A stretch of DNA of 64,000 nt from Prosthecochloris marina (GCF_003182595.1 NZ_PDNZ01000005.1:1-64000), one strand, 5' to 3'; counted from the first letter of the stretch, positions 20,801-28,523 are shown. Notes: generated by a model not told the origin, from the sequence alone. Numbers and translations: made by a program.

Positions 20801-20872
20801 TGCTCCGACCACAAGTGTGGTCAGCATGATCATGATCGTTCTTTTTTCCAGAGCAAAAATTGCAGGGTTCAT
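17834..20872 (-). CDS. RND efflux pump inner-membrane subunit (AcrB-like)
   Basis: About 1012 residues, normal for the HAE/AcrB class. Twelve membrane segments flank two large periplasmic loops. Family marks are the opening FALEKRTIMIM, the pore-domain PGASPAEVEEEVT, the TM4 segment LGMLVDNAIVIADGI carrying the Asp of proton relay, and the second-half GFLGLSGMLIKNAIVLIEQ. Its start overlaps the fusion-protein stop by ATGA. It should form a tripartite exporter with its neighbours, driven by proton entry. Substrates are unknown; local TetR control suggests an inducible toxic compound. Confidence 0.94.
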   Translation of the reverse strand: MNPAIFALEKRTIMIMLTTLVVGAGILSYQKLGRLEDPGFTIKTALIVTKYPGASPAEVEEEVTDVIEEHIQSMGEVKEIYSTSEEGISYVYVDMKDHYTSGKLPQIWDELRKKVSQAELSLPEGAMKPFVNDDFGDVYGVYFAITGKGYSYADLKEYADFLKKELLLCHDVAKIDFWGTRQEIIFVETDRAKMAELGITPDSITRTLQTQLFVRQSGKVEAGNNYLRITPTGEISSEKAIASLLVGPPEKTIRLGDIGRIYRGYEDPPRNGLWFNGEPGIALGISTIEGGNVISMGESVSEKLHQLESRKPEGINLHKIYYQSDLVESSVNTFVNNLVQAVVIVVVLLMLFMGWQSGLMIGSILLLTILGTFITMALFDIDLQKMSLGALILALGMLVDNAIVIADGILVRVERGDKREHAAVEVVKENIWPLFGATLIAILAFAAIGFAPGEVGEYCRSLFDVLALSLFISWILAVTITPLFCVWFLKIPDLHNKDPFDKPFYNLYRRMLHLGLTHRWSTIGITSVLLILAIIGFGTLPQAFFPDSTQPYFFVNYWKPQGTHLDKTRQDMAIAEEQIRQIDGVKNVSAFLGEGGMRFILPYKYVTPNSSFFQLLIETDNHASIGRISSEVDRYLSENFRDAEPYLTRITNGPPVDFKVEARFRGPDTAVLHRLAAQATEIMQSTPNTRDIRTDWRQQVRVVRPVYNESQGRNAGITKLDLEASLQRNFNGVTAGTVREGDELVPIIFRMPRKERATVNELKNVQVWSSGRQSFLPLGQVVSAIETEWEWPIVQRRDRMQAVTVQCNAVSGLAEPLRQAMVKEMESIELPDGYTMQWAGEYLESNKGTGPLAQIFPLCVLGMFFILVWQFNSVKKATAIFLTVPLSLIGVTAGLLITGQAFGFMAILGFLGLSGMLIKNAIVLIEQLELDLRKGKEPYRAVLDSAVSRLRPVVMAASTTILGMLPLITDPLYAAMATTIMGGLFAATFLTLGIVPVLYTLFYRIQPDDKYV

Positions 20873-22038
20873 AATGTGCTTTCCTGTCCTTTCCGATGTT
20901 CGGGGTTCAGTGTGTCCACTGTTGAGGGTTTCAATGGTTCGACCTGCATTCCTTCAACAAGGAAATGAACGCCGCCGGTGATGATGAGCTCATTTCCATC
21001 AAGTCCTCCGTTGACGATAATTCTGCTGTCATCATGCATTTCCGCAGTGGCGATCGTTTTCGAGCCTACCATACCGGACTTTTCATCATAGATCCAGATT
21101 ATGGAGTTTCCTTCGCTATCAGCTGTAACGGCATCGAGCGGTACGGTCATGACCGGTTTACGAGCCTTGAGGTTCCTGAGAGTTATTTCCGCCGTCATAC
21201 CCGGAAGAAGGCTTCTGTCTTGAGGAGCTGGCAGGGAAAATGTGACTTTGTATGTTCTGGTTGTTTTATCCGCTTCTGTGCTCCATTCTTTCAGTGCTGC
21301 AGTGAACAGGCGGCCACTGAGGGATGGAACTGTCAGAACCGCTTTACTTCCTTTCTGTAGCAGCAGGTGCCCGATATCGTTTTCGGGGATATTGGTATTG
21401 ATTTCAAGTGTCGAGATGTCGTGCATCCGCATTACAATCTGCCCGGCACGTATCATTTCGTGATTTTCTACCAGTTGAGCTGTGACGATCCCATCATAGG
21501 GAGCGCGTAGTGAGGTGTCTTTGAGTTGGTGTTGTGCAACCGAAAGCTGAGCTTGAATGTTTTTTACCGAGGCATTCTGGGACGCAGCGTTGCTCCGGGC
21601 CAGGTCATAGTCCGCCTTTGCGATAACATTTTTGGCAAAAAGCTGCTTTGCTCTCGCGAAATCCTGGGATGCCTTGTTTGCTCTGGCAAGGGCACCGTCG
21701 AGTTCGGCCTCGAGAATTCTTATCCGGTCGCGGTAGTCTCTTGGATCAAGCTGCATGAGGAGTTCTTCCTGAAAAACTCTTTCACCAGGTTTTTTCGCAA
21801 TATCAACAAGCGGCCCATCCACTCTGAAGGAAAGGCTGGTTTCTTTCCAAGCCTTTATTTCTCCGGGATAGTTGTATGCCGTTTGAGCGTCGATCACCTG
21901 AGGATATTCTACAGGGACTTTGCGCCGTTTCTCGACATCCGAATCGGAGGTGTTTTCCCCTCCGCCGCAGCTCAGCAGAGCCATGGTTATGAAGGTGCCG
22001 AGGCACCAGGCAAGAACTTTGCAAGGATTTCTTCTCAT
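20869..22038 (-). CDS. RND periplasmic adaptor (membrane fusion lipoprotein)
   Basis: About 389 residues. A lipoprotein signal peptide is visible (LGTFITMALLSCGG, with the Cys as lipid site). It is followed by the biotinyl-lipoyl half (SLSFRVDGPLVDIAKKPGERV), a coiled-coil hairpin rich in Ala/Lys/Asp (about residues 85-150) and the second lipoyl half (LRAPYDGIVTAQLVENHEMI). I start at the ATG at 22038 because it directly precedes the signal peptide; upstream in-frame codons run into the TetR gene. The TetR stop is 5 bases away, so regulator and pump genes are one transcript. Confidence 0.92.
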   Translation of the reverse strand: MRRNPCKVLAWCLGTFITMALLSCGGGENTSDSDVEKRRKVPVEYPQVIDAQTAYNYPGEIKAWKETSLSFRVDGPLVDIAKKPGERVFQEELLMQLDPRDYRDRIRILEAELDGALARANKASQDFARAKQLFAKNVIAKADYDLARSNAASQNASVKNIQAQLSVAQHQLKDTSLRAPYDGIVTAQLVENHEMIRAGQIVMRMHDISTLEINTNIPENDIGHLLLQKGSKAVLTVPSLSGRLFTAALKEWSTEADKTTRTYKVTFSLPAPQDRSLLPGMTAEITLRNLKARKPVMTVPLDAVTADSEGNSIIWIYDEKSGMVGSKTIATAEMHDDSRIIVNGGLDGNELIITGGVHFLVEGMQVEPLKPSTVDTLNPEHRKGQESTL

Positions 22039-22043
22039 GAATG

Positions 22044-22715
22044 CTACTCTTCGAGAGTTGATTTGAATTTTTGGGAAGTCAAGCCCAGAAGGAGTTCTAT
22101 CTTGCGTACAATCATATCCTCCATTTTCTGTAGATATCCAGCGCTGTAATGATCCGTTCCCAGATGATCCAGGCAATATGACATATAATCGGCATGGGAG
22201 GCGATTGGGGAAATCATCTGGGTAATGATAAGGAAGGTTTCCTCTCTGTCCAAACTCGAATCGATGCGCTTGAGCAGCGATTCAATGGTTTCGACAATAG
22301 GGGTGAAAAGATCCCTGGTCATGATATCTTGCAACCGTCCTTTCTGCTGCATAAGCTGATAGACAACCCTGCTATGCCAAGGCGGGAAATCCGGATCGAA
22401 AAGCAGCGTTATTTCCCTTTTTACAATCGCTCGTAAAGCTCCCGATTGGCCTGCAGGAGTATCGAGAACGTTGTAGAACGGTTCAACTGCCTGACTTACA
22501 GGGCATGCGTTGCACCGTTTGACCACTTCTTGTACCACAGCTTCAAACAACTGTTCTTTGCCGCCAAAGTGGTAATGAATGCTGCCGATATTTTCATTTG
22601 CCCGCACTGCAATTGCCCTCGTTGATACATTCGGAAAACCCATTTCGGCTGCAAGTTCTCCTGCTGCGTTAATGAGGGTCAGTCTTGTTTGCTCACTGCT
22701 CGCATACTTTTTCAT
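22044..22715 (-). CDS. TetR-family repressor of the efflux operon
   Basis: About 223 residues. The helix-turn-helix lies near residues 25-55 (ELAAEMGFPNVSTRAIAVRANENIGSIHYHFGGKEQLF), with the characteristic Y-H-F-x-x-K. The C-terminal ligand domain resembles that of the YbiH/CecR group. Start: ATG at 22715 (MKKYASSEQTR); longer readings run into the promoter. It is first in the operon and followed within 5 bases by the pump genes. The promoter upstream is overlapped by a dyad, so autorepression relieved by a pump substrate is the likely mode. Confidence 0.9.
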   Translation of the reverse strand: MKKYASSEQTRLTLINAAGELAAEMGFPNVSTRAIAVRANENIGSIHYHFGGKEQLFEAVVQEVVKRCNACPVSQAVEPFYNVLDTPAGQSGALRAIVKREITLLFDPDFPPWHSRVVYQLMQQKGRLQDIMTRDLFTPIVETIESLLKRIDSSLDREETFLIITQMISPIASHADYMSYCLDHLGTDHYSAGYLQKMEDMIVRKIELLLGLTSQKFKSTLEE

Positions 22716-22788
22716 ACTCTTTTTTTTCTGTTTGTCGAAGGAAGCAAGGAAAAACAGACTTGCAATTGACGTTGTGTTTCGTGGCGAT

Positions 22789-22826
22789 AATTTAATCAAA
22801 TGATTAAAATATGTCAAGTGATTAAA
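22789..22826 (-). promoter_or_regulatory. Promoter of the TetR/efflux operon with overlapping operator dyads
   Basis: Read on the minus strand there is a perfect -35 TTGACA (22817-22812), a 17-base spacer and -10 TAAATT (22794-22789). A perfect 8-2-8 inverted repeat, TTTAATCA-AA-TGATTAAA, covers 22791-22808, i.e. the spacer and -10. A second TGATTAAA at 22819-22826, exactly 18 bases on, forms a weaker dyad over the -35. A repressor bound here would block RNA polymerase. The assignment to the adjacent TetR protein is inference. Confidence 0.72.
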
Positions 22827-22843
22827 TTTGAAAAGCACAAGAA

Positions 22844-22872
22844 TTGTTTAATGCGCCCGATTGCGCTATATT
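22844..22872 (+). promoter_or_regulatory. Likely sigma-70-type promoter of the MATE gene
   Basis: TTGTTT (22844-22849), a 17-base spacer and TATATT (22867-22872), placed 63 bases before the MATE ATG. The operator dyads for the divergent TetR promoter lie just upstream of it, so the regulator might also affect this gene. Confidence 0.45.
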
Positions 22873-22935
22873 CTGACCCTGTTATTTTTCAAAATATTGA
22901 CAGGAAGTTTGCAATACCCGTAAAGGAGCGATTGA

Positions 22936-24288
22936 ATGGGTAATGATCGGTTTGCCGATATGCTGCAAGGCAATATTGTAGCAGTGTTTTTTTATCATGC
23001 GATTCCCAATGTTCTGGGAATGCTCGCTATTTCGTCAGCCGGTATCGTCGATGGGATTTTCGTTGGAAACTATATTGGGGATAACGCACTTGCCTCAATA
23101 AATATAATTATGCCGGTTTTCAGCCTTCTTATGGGGGTTGCCATAATGTTTGCCGTTGGAGGAACGGTTCGTTGTGGTAAATATATTGGAGAGTCGAAAA
23201 GGGAAGCGGCGAATGCTGTTTTTTCCAAAACTCTGATAACGGTGTCTCTTTTGACTCTTGTGCTGTCCGCTCTGGGGATTTTGGCGCTTGATCAGGTTGT
23301 CGCTCTGCTGGGGGCCGACAAGACTCTCGCTCCTCTGGTGAGCGAGTATCTCTTTGTTTTGTTACTGTTGCTGTTTTTTTTGCCTGTCAGTCTCACTCTT
23401 TCATTTTTTGTTCGTGTCGACGGCCAGCCCCTCCTTGCAGCGGTTGCCATTGTATCTGCAGCATTTGTCAATGTGTTTTTCGATTGGTTGTTCGTTGCGG
23501 AATGGGGTATGGGATTGCAAGGAGCAGCACTCGCGACCGGTCTTGCAAACATTGCCAGTTTTCTCGTGCTTCTGTTGCACTTTTTCTCCGGTAAATCGGC
23601 ATTGAAGTTTTCCCTGAAGCAGAAAGATTGGGGGGAAATGACAAAGGTAGCTTACAATGGTATATCGGAGTTTGCCAACCAGTTGTCGGCAGCTATTGTC
23701 ATTCTTGTCTTCAACTGGGTAATGATAAGCCGCTTCGGTGTCGAGGGTGTTGCGGCATTTACCATCATGCACTATCTCTTCTTTTCGGAGCAAATCATCG
23801 TGTATGGTTTTTCGGATGCTCTTCAACCGATTGTCAGCACGAACTATGGCGCGAGAAAGCCAGAAAGGATCAAAGGTTTTCTGTGGCTCGCATCGATTTG
23901 TGTGATGGTCGTCGGGGTCTCACTCATAGCGTTACTTCTCCTCATACCGGAACAGTTGGCTGGTTTGTTTCTCGATAACGGTACGAAAGCTACGTTGAGC
24001 ATTACTCTTGCATTCATTTCCCTAAGCTGGCCGGCGTTTTTATGGAATGGCTTCAATGTGGTGTTCAGTGCCTATTTTACTGCAATTCACAAACCGCTTC
24101 CCTCGGCTTTTGTCGCTTTTTCAAGAACTCTTGTTTTTCCTCTTCTCTTTGTGGCGGTTTTGCCGATCTTTTTCGGTGATAACGGGATATTCGTCTCTTT
24201 TTCCATTGCCGAGTTTATAACCTTTTTGCTTGTGCTCTTTTTCTTCTCGTTCATGAGACCTGAAAAGGTTGTTCGTGAAGCATTATAG
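22936..24288 (+). CDS. MATE-family multidrug/metabolite exporter
   Basis: A 450-residue protein with about 12 hydrophobic segments in two similar halves. Family marks are IPNVLGMLAISSAGIVDGIFVGNYIG in helix 1-2 and the corresponding second-half region NGISEFANQLSAAIVILVFNWVM. It has a good Shine-Dalgarno (AAAGGAG, 22921-22927). It is divergent from the TetR operon and convergent with the radical SAM peptide operon, whose last gene ends 10 bases from it. A role in exporting that pathway's product is possible but unsupported by co-transcription. Confidence 0.88.
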   Translation: MGNDRFADMLQGNIVAVFFYHAIPNVLGMLAISSAGIVDGIFVGNYIGDNALASINIIMPVFSLLMGVAIMFAVGGTVRCGKYIGESKREAANAVFSKTLITVSLLTLVLSALGILALDQVVALLGADKTLAPLVSEYLFVLLLLLFFLPVSLTLSFFVRVDGQPLLAAVAIVSAAFVNVFFDWLFVAEWGMGLQGAALATGLANIASFLVLLLHFFSGKSALKFSLKQKDWGEMTKVAYNGISEFANQLSAAIVILVFNWVMISRFGVEGVAAFTIMHYLFFSEQIIVYGFSDALQPIVSTNYGARKPERIKGFLWLASICVMVVGVSLIALLLLIPEQLAGLFLDNGTKATLSITLAFISLSWPAFLWNGFNVVFSAYFTAIHKPLPSAFVAFSRTLVFPLLFVAVLPIFFGDNGIFVSFSIAEFITFLLVLFFFSFMRPEKVVREAL

Positions 24289-24298
24289 CTGGTTTATT

Positions 24299-24622
24299 TT
24301 AGTCTATGCCTTCCTTGCGGTTGTAAAACTTCACCTCGATGGTGTCATCGGTCGTTTGGGTAAGCTCATAATGTCCCTTGCGTAAAACGCCTATATTTCG
24401 TTTTTCAGCAGACTCGACCAGATTGCGGGTCATGACTTCGGCATCCTCCTCCGGAAACTCGATGTTGAAATAAAGGTGCACCATATCAGGAGAGTCGGTG
24501 AACTGCAGAAGGTACGCGTTATGATCGATGAATACCAGATCTTCGTAGGCATAGGTGATGTCATGGCGGAGTTCTGTGACTATTTCGCGGACAATGCCGA
24601 GCGCGCGATGTGGAATTTTCAT
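24299..24622 (-). CDS. 107-residue protein ending the radical SAM peptide operon, unknown
   Basis: An acidic soluble protein with no Cys, no signal peptide and no membrane segment. Predicted alternation of strands (YEDLVFIDHNAYLLQFTD, MVHLYFNIEF, DTIEVKFYN) and one amphipathic helix (EEDAEVMTRNLVESAEKRN) suggests a small alpha/beta fold. I recognise no family. The ATG overlaps the stop of the upstream radical SAM gene (ATGA, 24619-24622), so it is translationally coupled and probably serves the same pathway, for example as a binding or chaperone partner. That is context only. Confidence 0.7.
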   Translation of the reverse strand: MKIPHRALGIVREIVTELRHDITYAYEDLVFIDHNAYLLQFTDSPDMVHLYFNIEFPEEDAEVMTRNLVESAEKRNIGVLRKGHYELTQTTDDTIEVKFYNRKEGID

Positions 24623-25905
24623 GGATAAGGTATATGCTCCTTACTTTTTTGAAGAACTTTTTCTGCAAAAAGTCCCCGTATTCCTCCTTTGCCAACCGCT
24701 CTTTTCAACCGGGTAACGGTCGTGTGATGTTTTCTGAAAGTGTTGTTGAAAACGGCACTGTCCCTGACATCTTCCGGATCGGGTAACCCTATTGTGCGTC
24801 CCTTGGCATATGGAGTGCCCGGCAGGGGGAGGAACGGAAGAAAATGCGCTGTATCGGGCGCGGCGAAAAGTGCGAAAGCTATGTTTTTTTGTCTGGCTAC
24901 AGGTGTTTCACCGGGAAGTCCTACGATAAAAGAGGCAATCGAAAAGATGTCATATGCTCTCATTTTTCTGAAAACTTCCCTGTAAGTGTCCAAAGAAATG
25001 GCCTTGCCTGCTTTTTTTGCGGCAGATGGATCCAAAGTTTCGATACCGACCGTGATTCTTCTGATACGAGCATCGGACATCTCTTTCAGAAGTGAAGGAT
25101 GGGCAAGAAGATCGTCAGCTCTGGCCGAAGCAAGGATGATTGCCGGGAGCGGACCTTTCTGCAGCTCTTTACAGATGTTTAAAACTCTTTCCGGGTCTGC
25201 AGCGAAATTGTCGTCGGCAAGGTGAATGATCCATGCTCCATATTCTTCTACCAGTTCACGTATTTCCCCGACAACTCTCGATGGAGAAAAAGGCCTCCAT
25301 CTTTTTCCGCTGAACCTTGTTGTTTCACAAAATTTGCAGGAGTGTGGACAGCCTCGGCTTGTTTCCAGGAGAAAAACCCCCTCCGGATCCGGCATCAAGT
25401 CTCTTGCCGGTTTTTCAAGGCAATCGAGTGGGAGAACAGGTTGCTGGGGTTTCCCCTTGATTGTACCGCTGTTGCCGTAACAGATAATGCCTTTTGTTCC
25501 GGGCACAATACCATTCTCAATTACTTGGAGCAGTGTTTTTTCCCCTTCGCCGTAAACAATTGCGCTTGCACCAGCAGCAAGAAGGGGTTCTGGATTCATC
25601 GATGCTCCGTGGCCTCCGGCGATGATGGTTGGTTGAGCGGGCGTGTTTTCAGTGTCTGTTTTTAAAGAGCTGACAAAACTGCAGGCCGATTTAACGGACT
25701 CCTGACTCATAACGGTTATTCCGACGATGTCAGGGCTTTCGTCAAGCACCTTCTTAATGGCCTCATCGCAAGTCAGGCTCGTTGCATCGATAAGTGTAAC
25801 GTCCGCAATGTGCCTGACAGCAGCGGCCAGTACTGCAAGGCTGAATGTACCGAAATTGAATCGCGATATTTCAGGTGGTTTTATCAGCACTAAGCGTTTT
25901 TTCAT
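24619..25905 (-). CDS. Radical SAM enzyme with N-terminal cobalamin-binding-type domain
   Basis: About 428 residues. Residues 1-140 form a Rossmann-like domain of the B12-binding type (RLVLIKPP ... ADVTLIDA ... DIVGITVMS ... TIIAGGHGAS); the classical DxHxxG His motif is not present, as in many radical SAM members. The radical SAM core carries C186-x3-C190-x2-C193 in SRGCPHSCKFCE, followed by LADDNF and the GIETLD stretch. I start at the ATG at 25905 (MKKRLVLIKPP): an upstream extension would sit wholly inside the previous gene. It overlaps that gene by 35 bases. Family members perform methylations or other radical chemistry on unactivated carbons; here the substrate is probably the peptide at 28223-28480. 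Confidence 0.9.
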   Translation of the reverse strand: MKKRLVLIKPPEISRFNFGTFSLAVLAAAVRHIADVTLIDATSLTCDEAIKKVLDESPDIVGITVMSQESVKSACSFVSSLKTDTENTPAQPTIIAGGHGASMNPEPLLAAGASAIVYGEGEKTLLQVIENGIVPGTKGIICYGNSGTIKGKPQQPVLPLDCLEKPARDLMPDPEGVFLLETSRGCPHSCKFCETTRFSGKRWRPFSPSRVVGEIRELVEEYGAWIIHLADDNFAADPERVLNICKELQKGPLPAIILASARADDLLAHPSLLKEMSDARIRRITVGIETLDPSAAKKAGKAISLDTYREVFRKMRAYDIFSIASFIVGLPGETPVARQKNIAFALFAAPDTAHFLPFLPLPGTPYAKGRTIGLPDPEDVRDSAVFNNTFRKHHTTVTRLKRAVGKGGIRGLFAEKVLQKSKEHIPYP

Positions 25906-27133
25906 AGCCTTGAATGGTTGACGGCAGATAAGCGAGCAGTCTTTCGGGATCGTTTTTGCGCAAGGTATCGACCAGTCTCCACGCTCCGTGAGACTCGATA
26001 AGGGTATAGGCGCACTGCAGCGGCAATGGTGCGCCATTACCCGAACCGAACATTTCGGATACAGCAAAACAGGGGCCTCCGCACAAAGGTGCTGCCCAAC
26101 ATTGTTTGCAGGCACTGCGTTCATTCCATGGCCGCCCGGGACCGTTTCTGAATGATTTCCCCGATGTGTGAGCCACACCATTGCGGACATTCCCCATCTT
26201 GTAGCTATCCACTCCGATAAACCGGAAACAGGGATAGAGGTTTCCCGAAGAATCAATTCCAACAAAATTTCTCCCGGCTCCGCATTGTACATAGTTGATA
26301 TCGTAGCCCATAACTCTCGCCACCCGGTTTGAAAAACGAACCAGTTGAGGATGGCCGCTTTCACATGCGATCAGCCGGTCGACAAGGTTCTCGATAAATG
26401 ACTGGTAGCGCAGGATGTCTTGACGGTTCGGAACGATATCCAAGGTTTTGTGAACAGCCGGTACCAGTTCGATCCTGCGTACTCCAAGTGAAGCGAGGGT
26501 GTTGAATACGGTTTCCGGGTCACTATCCACAGCAAGCACTGCGGTTACGCTGAACTTTTCAGGTATTCTTCGGGCCAGATCCCTGACATGGGTTGAAACC
26601 ATGTTATAGGTGCCATATTCATCCGGTGTGACTCGCCAGCGGTCATGTATCTGCGGTGGGCCGTCGATGCTGATTTTTACATGCCAACCGGAATCGGCGA
26701 ACCAATCGATGTCGTCATTATCGAACAGTGTGCCGTTTGTTGTGATAAAGACTTCAGGCCGAAACCTGTCCGTTTCGGAAAACGTATTTTCGATCAAATC
26801 CTGAAGCTCATGAAGGCGGGGTTTGTTGAGCATGGGTTCGCCGCTGCCTAACCTGAAGGATACCGGTCCTTTGCCCTGTTTCCGCACGAACGACCAGATG
26901 TCCAGCAAAGTATTTGAAGACATTGGCATTCTCTTGTTCGGTTGCGTTGCAGATTCGGCGCAGTAACGGCATGCGAGATTACAGCGGCCTGAAATATCGA
27001 GAGCGAAAGAATGTATCCTGAAGAGACTTTCCGGTAATGGTTGGGGCATCAGGTATGTTCGCTCGTACCCTTCAGGAGGAACGGAAACGGCACGGAGGAT
27101 ATCATGTATATAGTCTGTATTTTTTGCACTCAT
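25871..27133 (-). CDS. Radical SAM/SPASM peptide-modifying enzyme (second)
   Basis: About 420 residues. The radical SAM motif is C51-x3-C55-x2-C58 (GRCNLACRYCAE), followed by LGSGEPML (the GGEP-like motif), TTNGTL and KISIDGPPQIHD. The C-terminal SPASM domain has the expected extra Cys set: YVQCGAGRNFVGIDSSG, YPCFRF, then CKQCWAAPLCGGPCF and a final QCAY. Two auxiliary 4Fe-4S clusters are therefore likely. Such enzymes typically act on peptides, forming thioether or C-C bonds or oxidising side chains. Its start overlaps the stop of the first SPASM enzyme by ATGA (27130-27133). Confidence 0.93.
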   Translation of the reverse strand: MSAKNTDYIHDILRAVSVPPEGYERTYLMPQPLPESLFRIHSFALDISGRCNLACRYCAESATQPNKRMPMSSNTLLDIWSFVRKQGKGPVSFRLGSGEPMLNKPRLHELQDLIENTFSETDRFRPEVFITTNGTLFDNDDIDWFADSGWHVKISIDGPPQIHDRWRVTPDEYGTYNMVSTHVRDLARRIPEKFSVTAVLAVDSDPETVFNTLASLGVRRIELVPAVHKTLDIVPNRQDILRYQSFIENLVDRLIACESGHPQLVRFSNRVARVMGYDINYVQCGAGRNFVGIDSSGNLYPCFRFIGVDSYKMGNVRNGVAHTSGKSFRNGPGRPWNERSACKQCWAAPLCGGPCFAVSEMFGSGNGAPLPLQCAYTLIESHGAWRLVDTLRKNDPERLLAYLPSTIQGYEKTLSADKTT

Positions 27134-28254
27134 GATATGCCTGCAAGTATGAGCAGTTTTAACGGGTCATTTCGAAAGTGCCGGAAAATCCGCAGGGCGA
27201 TATCGCAGTTTTTACGTGTTATTTCACACTCGCTTTCGGCACATACCGCCATGACGGCAGGACATCCCCCTTTGCAAAGGGACCGTGCGCTGCACTCCTC
27301 GCATGTTGCGGGCAGGGCTGCTGTGTTGCACCACTCCAGACCATTGCGTCGCCATGTTGACGGATCATCCTGGACATGACCGAGAACCGGGGCATTCTTT
27401 CCCATCAAAACACAGGGAACAATTGTTCCGTCAGGGTTGACGCCAAGCATGGTGTGACCCGCACCGCAAAATGATTCTCGTTCGATACCGGCAAGAAGCT
27501 GCAACACTCTTGCGGAAAACCGGTCGTCAAGGGGCATGGTGCCCGATGCAATATCTTCGATGACCTGGTCGCCGATCTTGTCGAGATCGTTCAGATAGGC
27601 TCGGAATTCAGTTTCAGAAAGCGTATGGGCGGCATTTGCCGAAGACCGTACAGCCTGTGCTTTGATGGTGTCGACCGGAAGAGTTCTCAGATATGCAGAT
27701 GCTTCGGAAAGACTCCAGCCGGATCTTACGACAGATGATCCTCTTACCGAACAGCAGGTGTCTCGACGAAGGGTTCTGAGAAACTCCATGACTTTGTTGT
27801 GCGTCGGGGTATTCGTGGCGGTCCGGCGTACAGCATCGTGAATTCTTGCAGGGCCGTCAATGCTGAGGATCACCTGAAACCTGCCTTCGTGCAGCAGTTC
27901 AACTGCTTCAGAGGAGCAAAGGGTTCCATTGGTTGTGATCGCAAAGCTGAAGCGACCTGAAGGGTAGGTGGCTGCACGACGGACCATCGCATTCAATGCC
28001 GAAAGATTTGTCAGAGGTTCACCGCCATAAAGATGGATGCTAACTTGTTCCACATCGGAGAATCCGTCGTGCAACGCATCCACCGTTTGCTGAGCAAGAA
28101 GGGAAGACATTGGCTGTTGGGCGGCAGCAGGTGCTGTCCTGTTTTCAACAAAACAATAGGAACAACGCAAGTTACACTGCCATGTCGTTGCTACCAGAAC
28201 CTCTGCATGTCCACCTCTGGTATCAGCCTGCTGCAATACCGCATCCGCCACCAT
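27130..28254 (-). CDS. Radical SAM/SPASM peptide-modifying enzyme (first)
   Basis: About 374 residues from the ATG at 28254; in-frame GTG codons lie next to it and an ATG at 28323 would extend it deep into the peptide gene. The radical SAM motif is TWQCNLRCSYCF (C27, C31, C34 from the chosen start), with LYGGEPLTN, TTNGTL and ILSIDGPARIHD behind it. The SPASM region has FCGAGHTMLGVNPDGT, VPCVLMG, then CEECSARSLCKGGCP and a closing Cys. The gene starts inside the 3' end of the peptide gene in another frame, so translation of the two is coupled. It is the prime candidate for acting on that peptide. Confidence 0.9.
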   Translation of the reverse strand: MVADAVLQQADTRGGHAEVLVATTWQCNLRCSYCFVENRTAPAAAQQPMSSLLAQQTVDALHDGFSDVEQVSIHLYGGEPLTNLSALNAMVRRAATYPSGRFSFAITTNGTLCSSEAVELLHEGRFQVILSIDGPARIHDAVRRTATNTPTHNKVMEFLRTLRRDTCCSVRGSSVVRSGWSLSEASAYLRTLPVDTIKAQAVRSSANAAHTLSETEFRAYLNDLDKIGDQVIEDIASGTMPLDDRFSARVLQLLAGIERESFCGAGHTMLGVNPDGTIVPCVLMGKNAPVLGHVQDDPSTWRRNGLEWCNTAALPATCEECSARSLCKGGCPAVMAVCAESECEITRKNCDIALRIFRHFRNDPLKLLILAGIS

Positions 28255-28480
28255 TTGCACAGAGTAACTCGTCGGCGAGGGCAGATATCTGGGAATTGAT
28301 GCCCTTGACGGCAGCAAGAACAAGCTGCACTTCTTTTTTCATTTCAACGGTCAGCTTCGCAGTGCCAAGAGCTTTTTTGGGATTTTCCTGAAGCAGTTTT
28401 CTGAATTTTGCATCGGTTAGAGCTTGAAGGATCAACGCTTTTTGCCGATTCTGATATGCACGGGATTTTTTTGCTGGCAT
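28223..28480 (-). CDS. Candidate modified-peptide (RiPP) precursor
   Basis: An 85-residue peptide. The basic start (MPAKKSRAYQNRQK) is followed by a helical leader ILQALTDAKFRKLLQENPKKAL, which has the D..FR..L...P..AL pattern seen in NHLP-clan RiPP leaders. A second helix follows, then a short Gly/Cys tail: LLCANGGGCGIAAG, with C74 and C80 the only Cys. A strong AAAGGGAGG precedes the ATG at 28480. It is the first gene of an operon with three radical SAM enzymes. No GG-type protease site is certain; the GGG near residues 77-79 lies inside the putative core. Leader assignment and core boundary are inference. Confidence 0.82.
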   Translation of the reverse strand: MPAKKSRAYQNRQKALILQALTDAKFRKLLQENPKKALGTAKLTVEMKKEVQLVLAAVKGINSQISALADELLCANGGGCGIAAG

Positions 28481-28523
28481 GAGGGCCTCCCTTTGTTTTG
28501 CTTTTTGTAAAAGCCACTGTATT

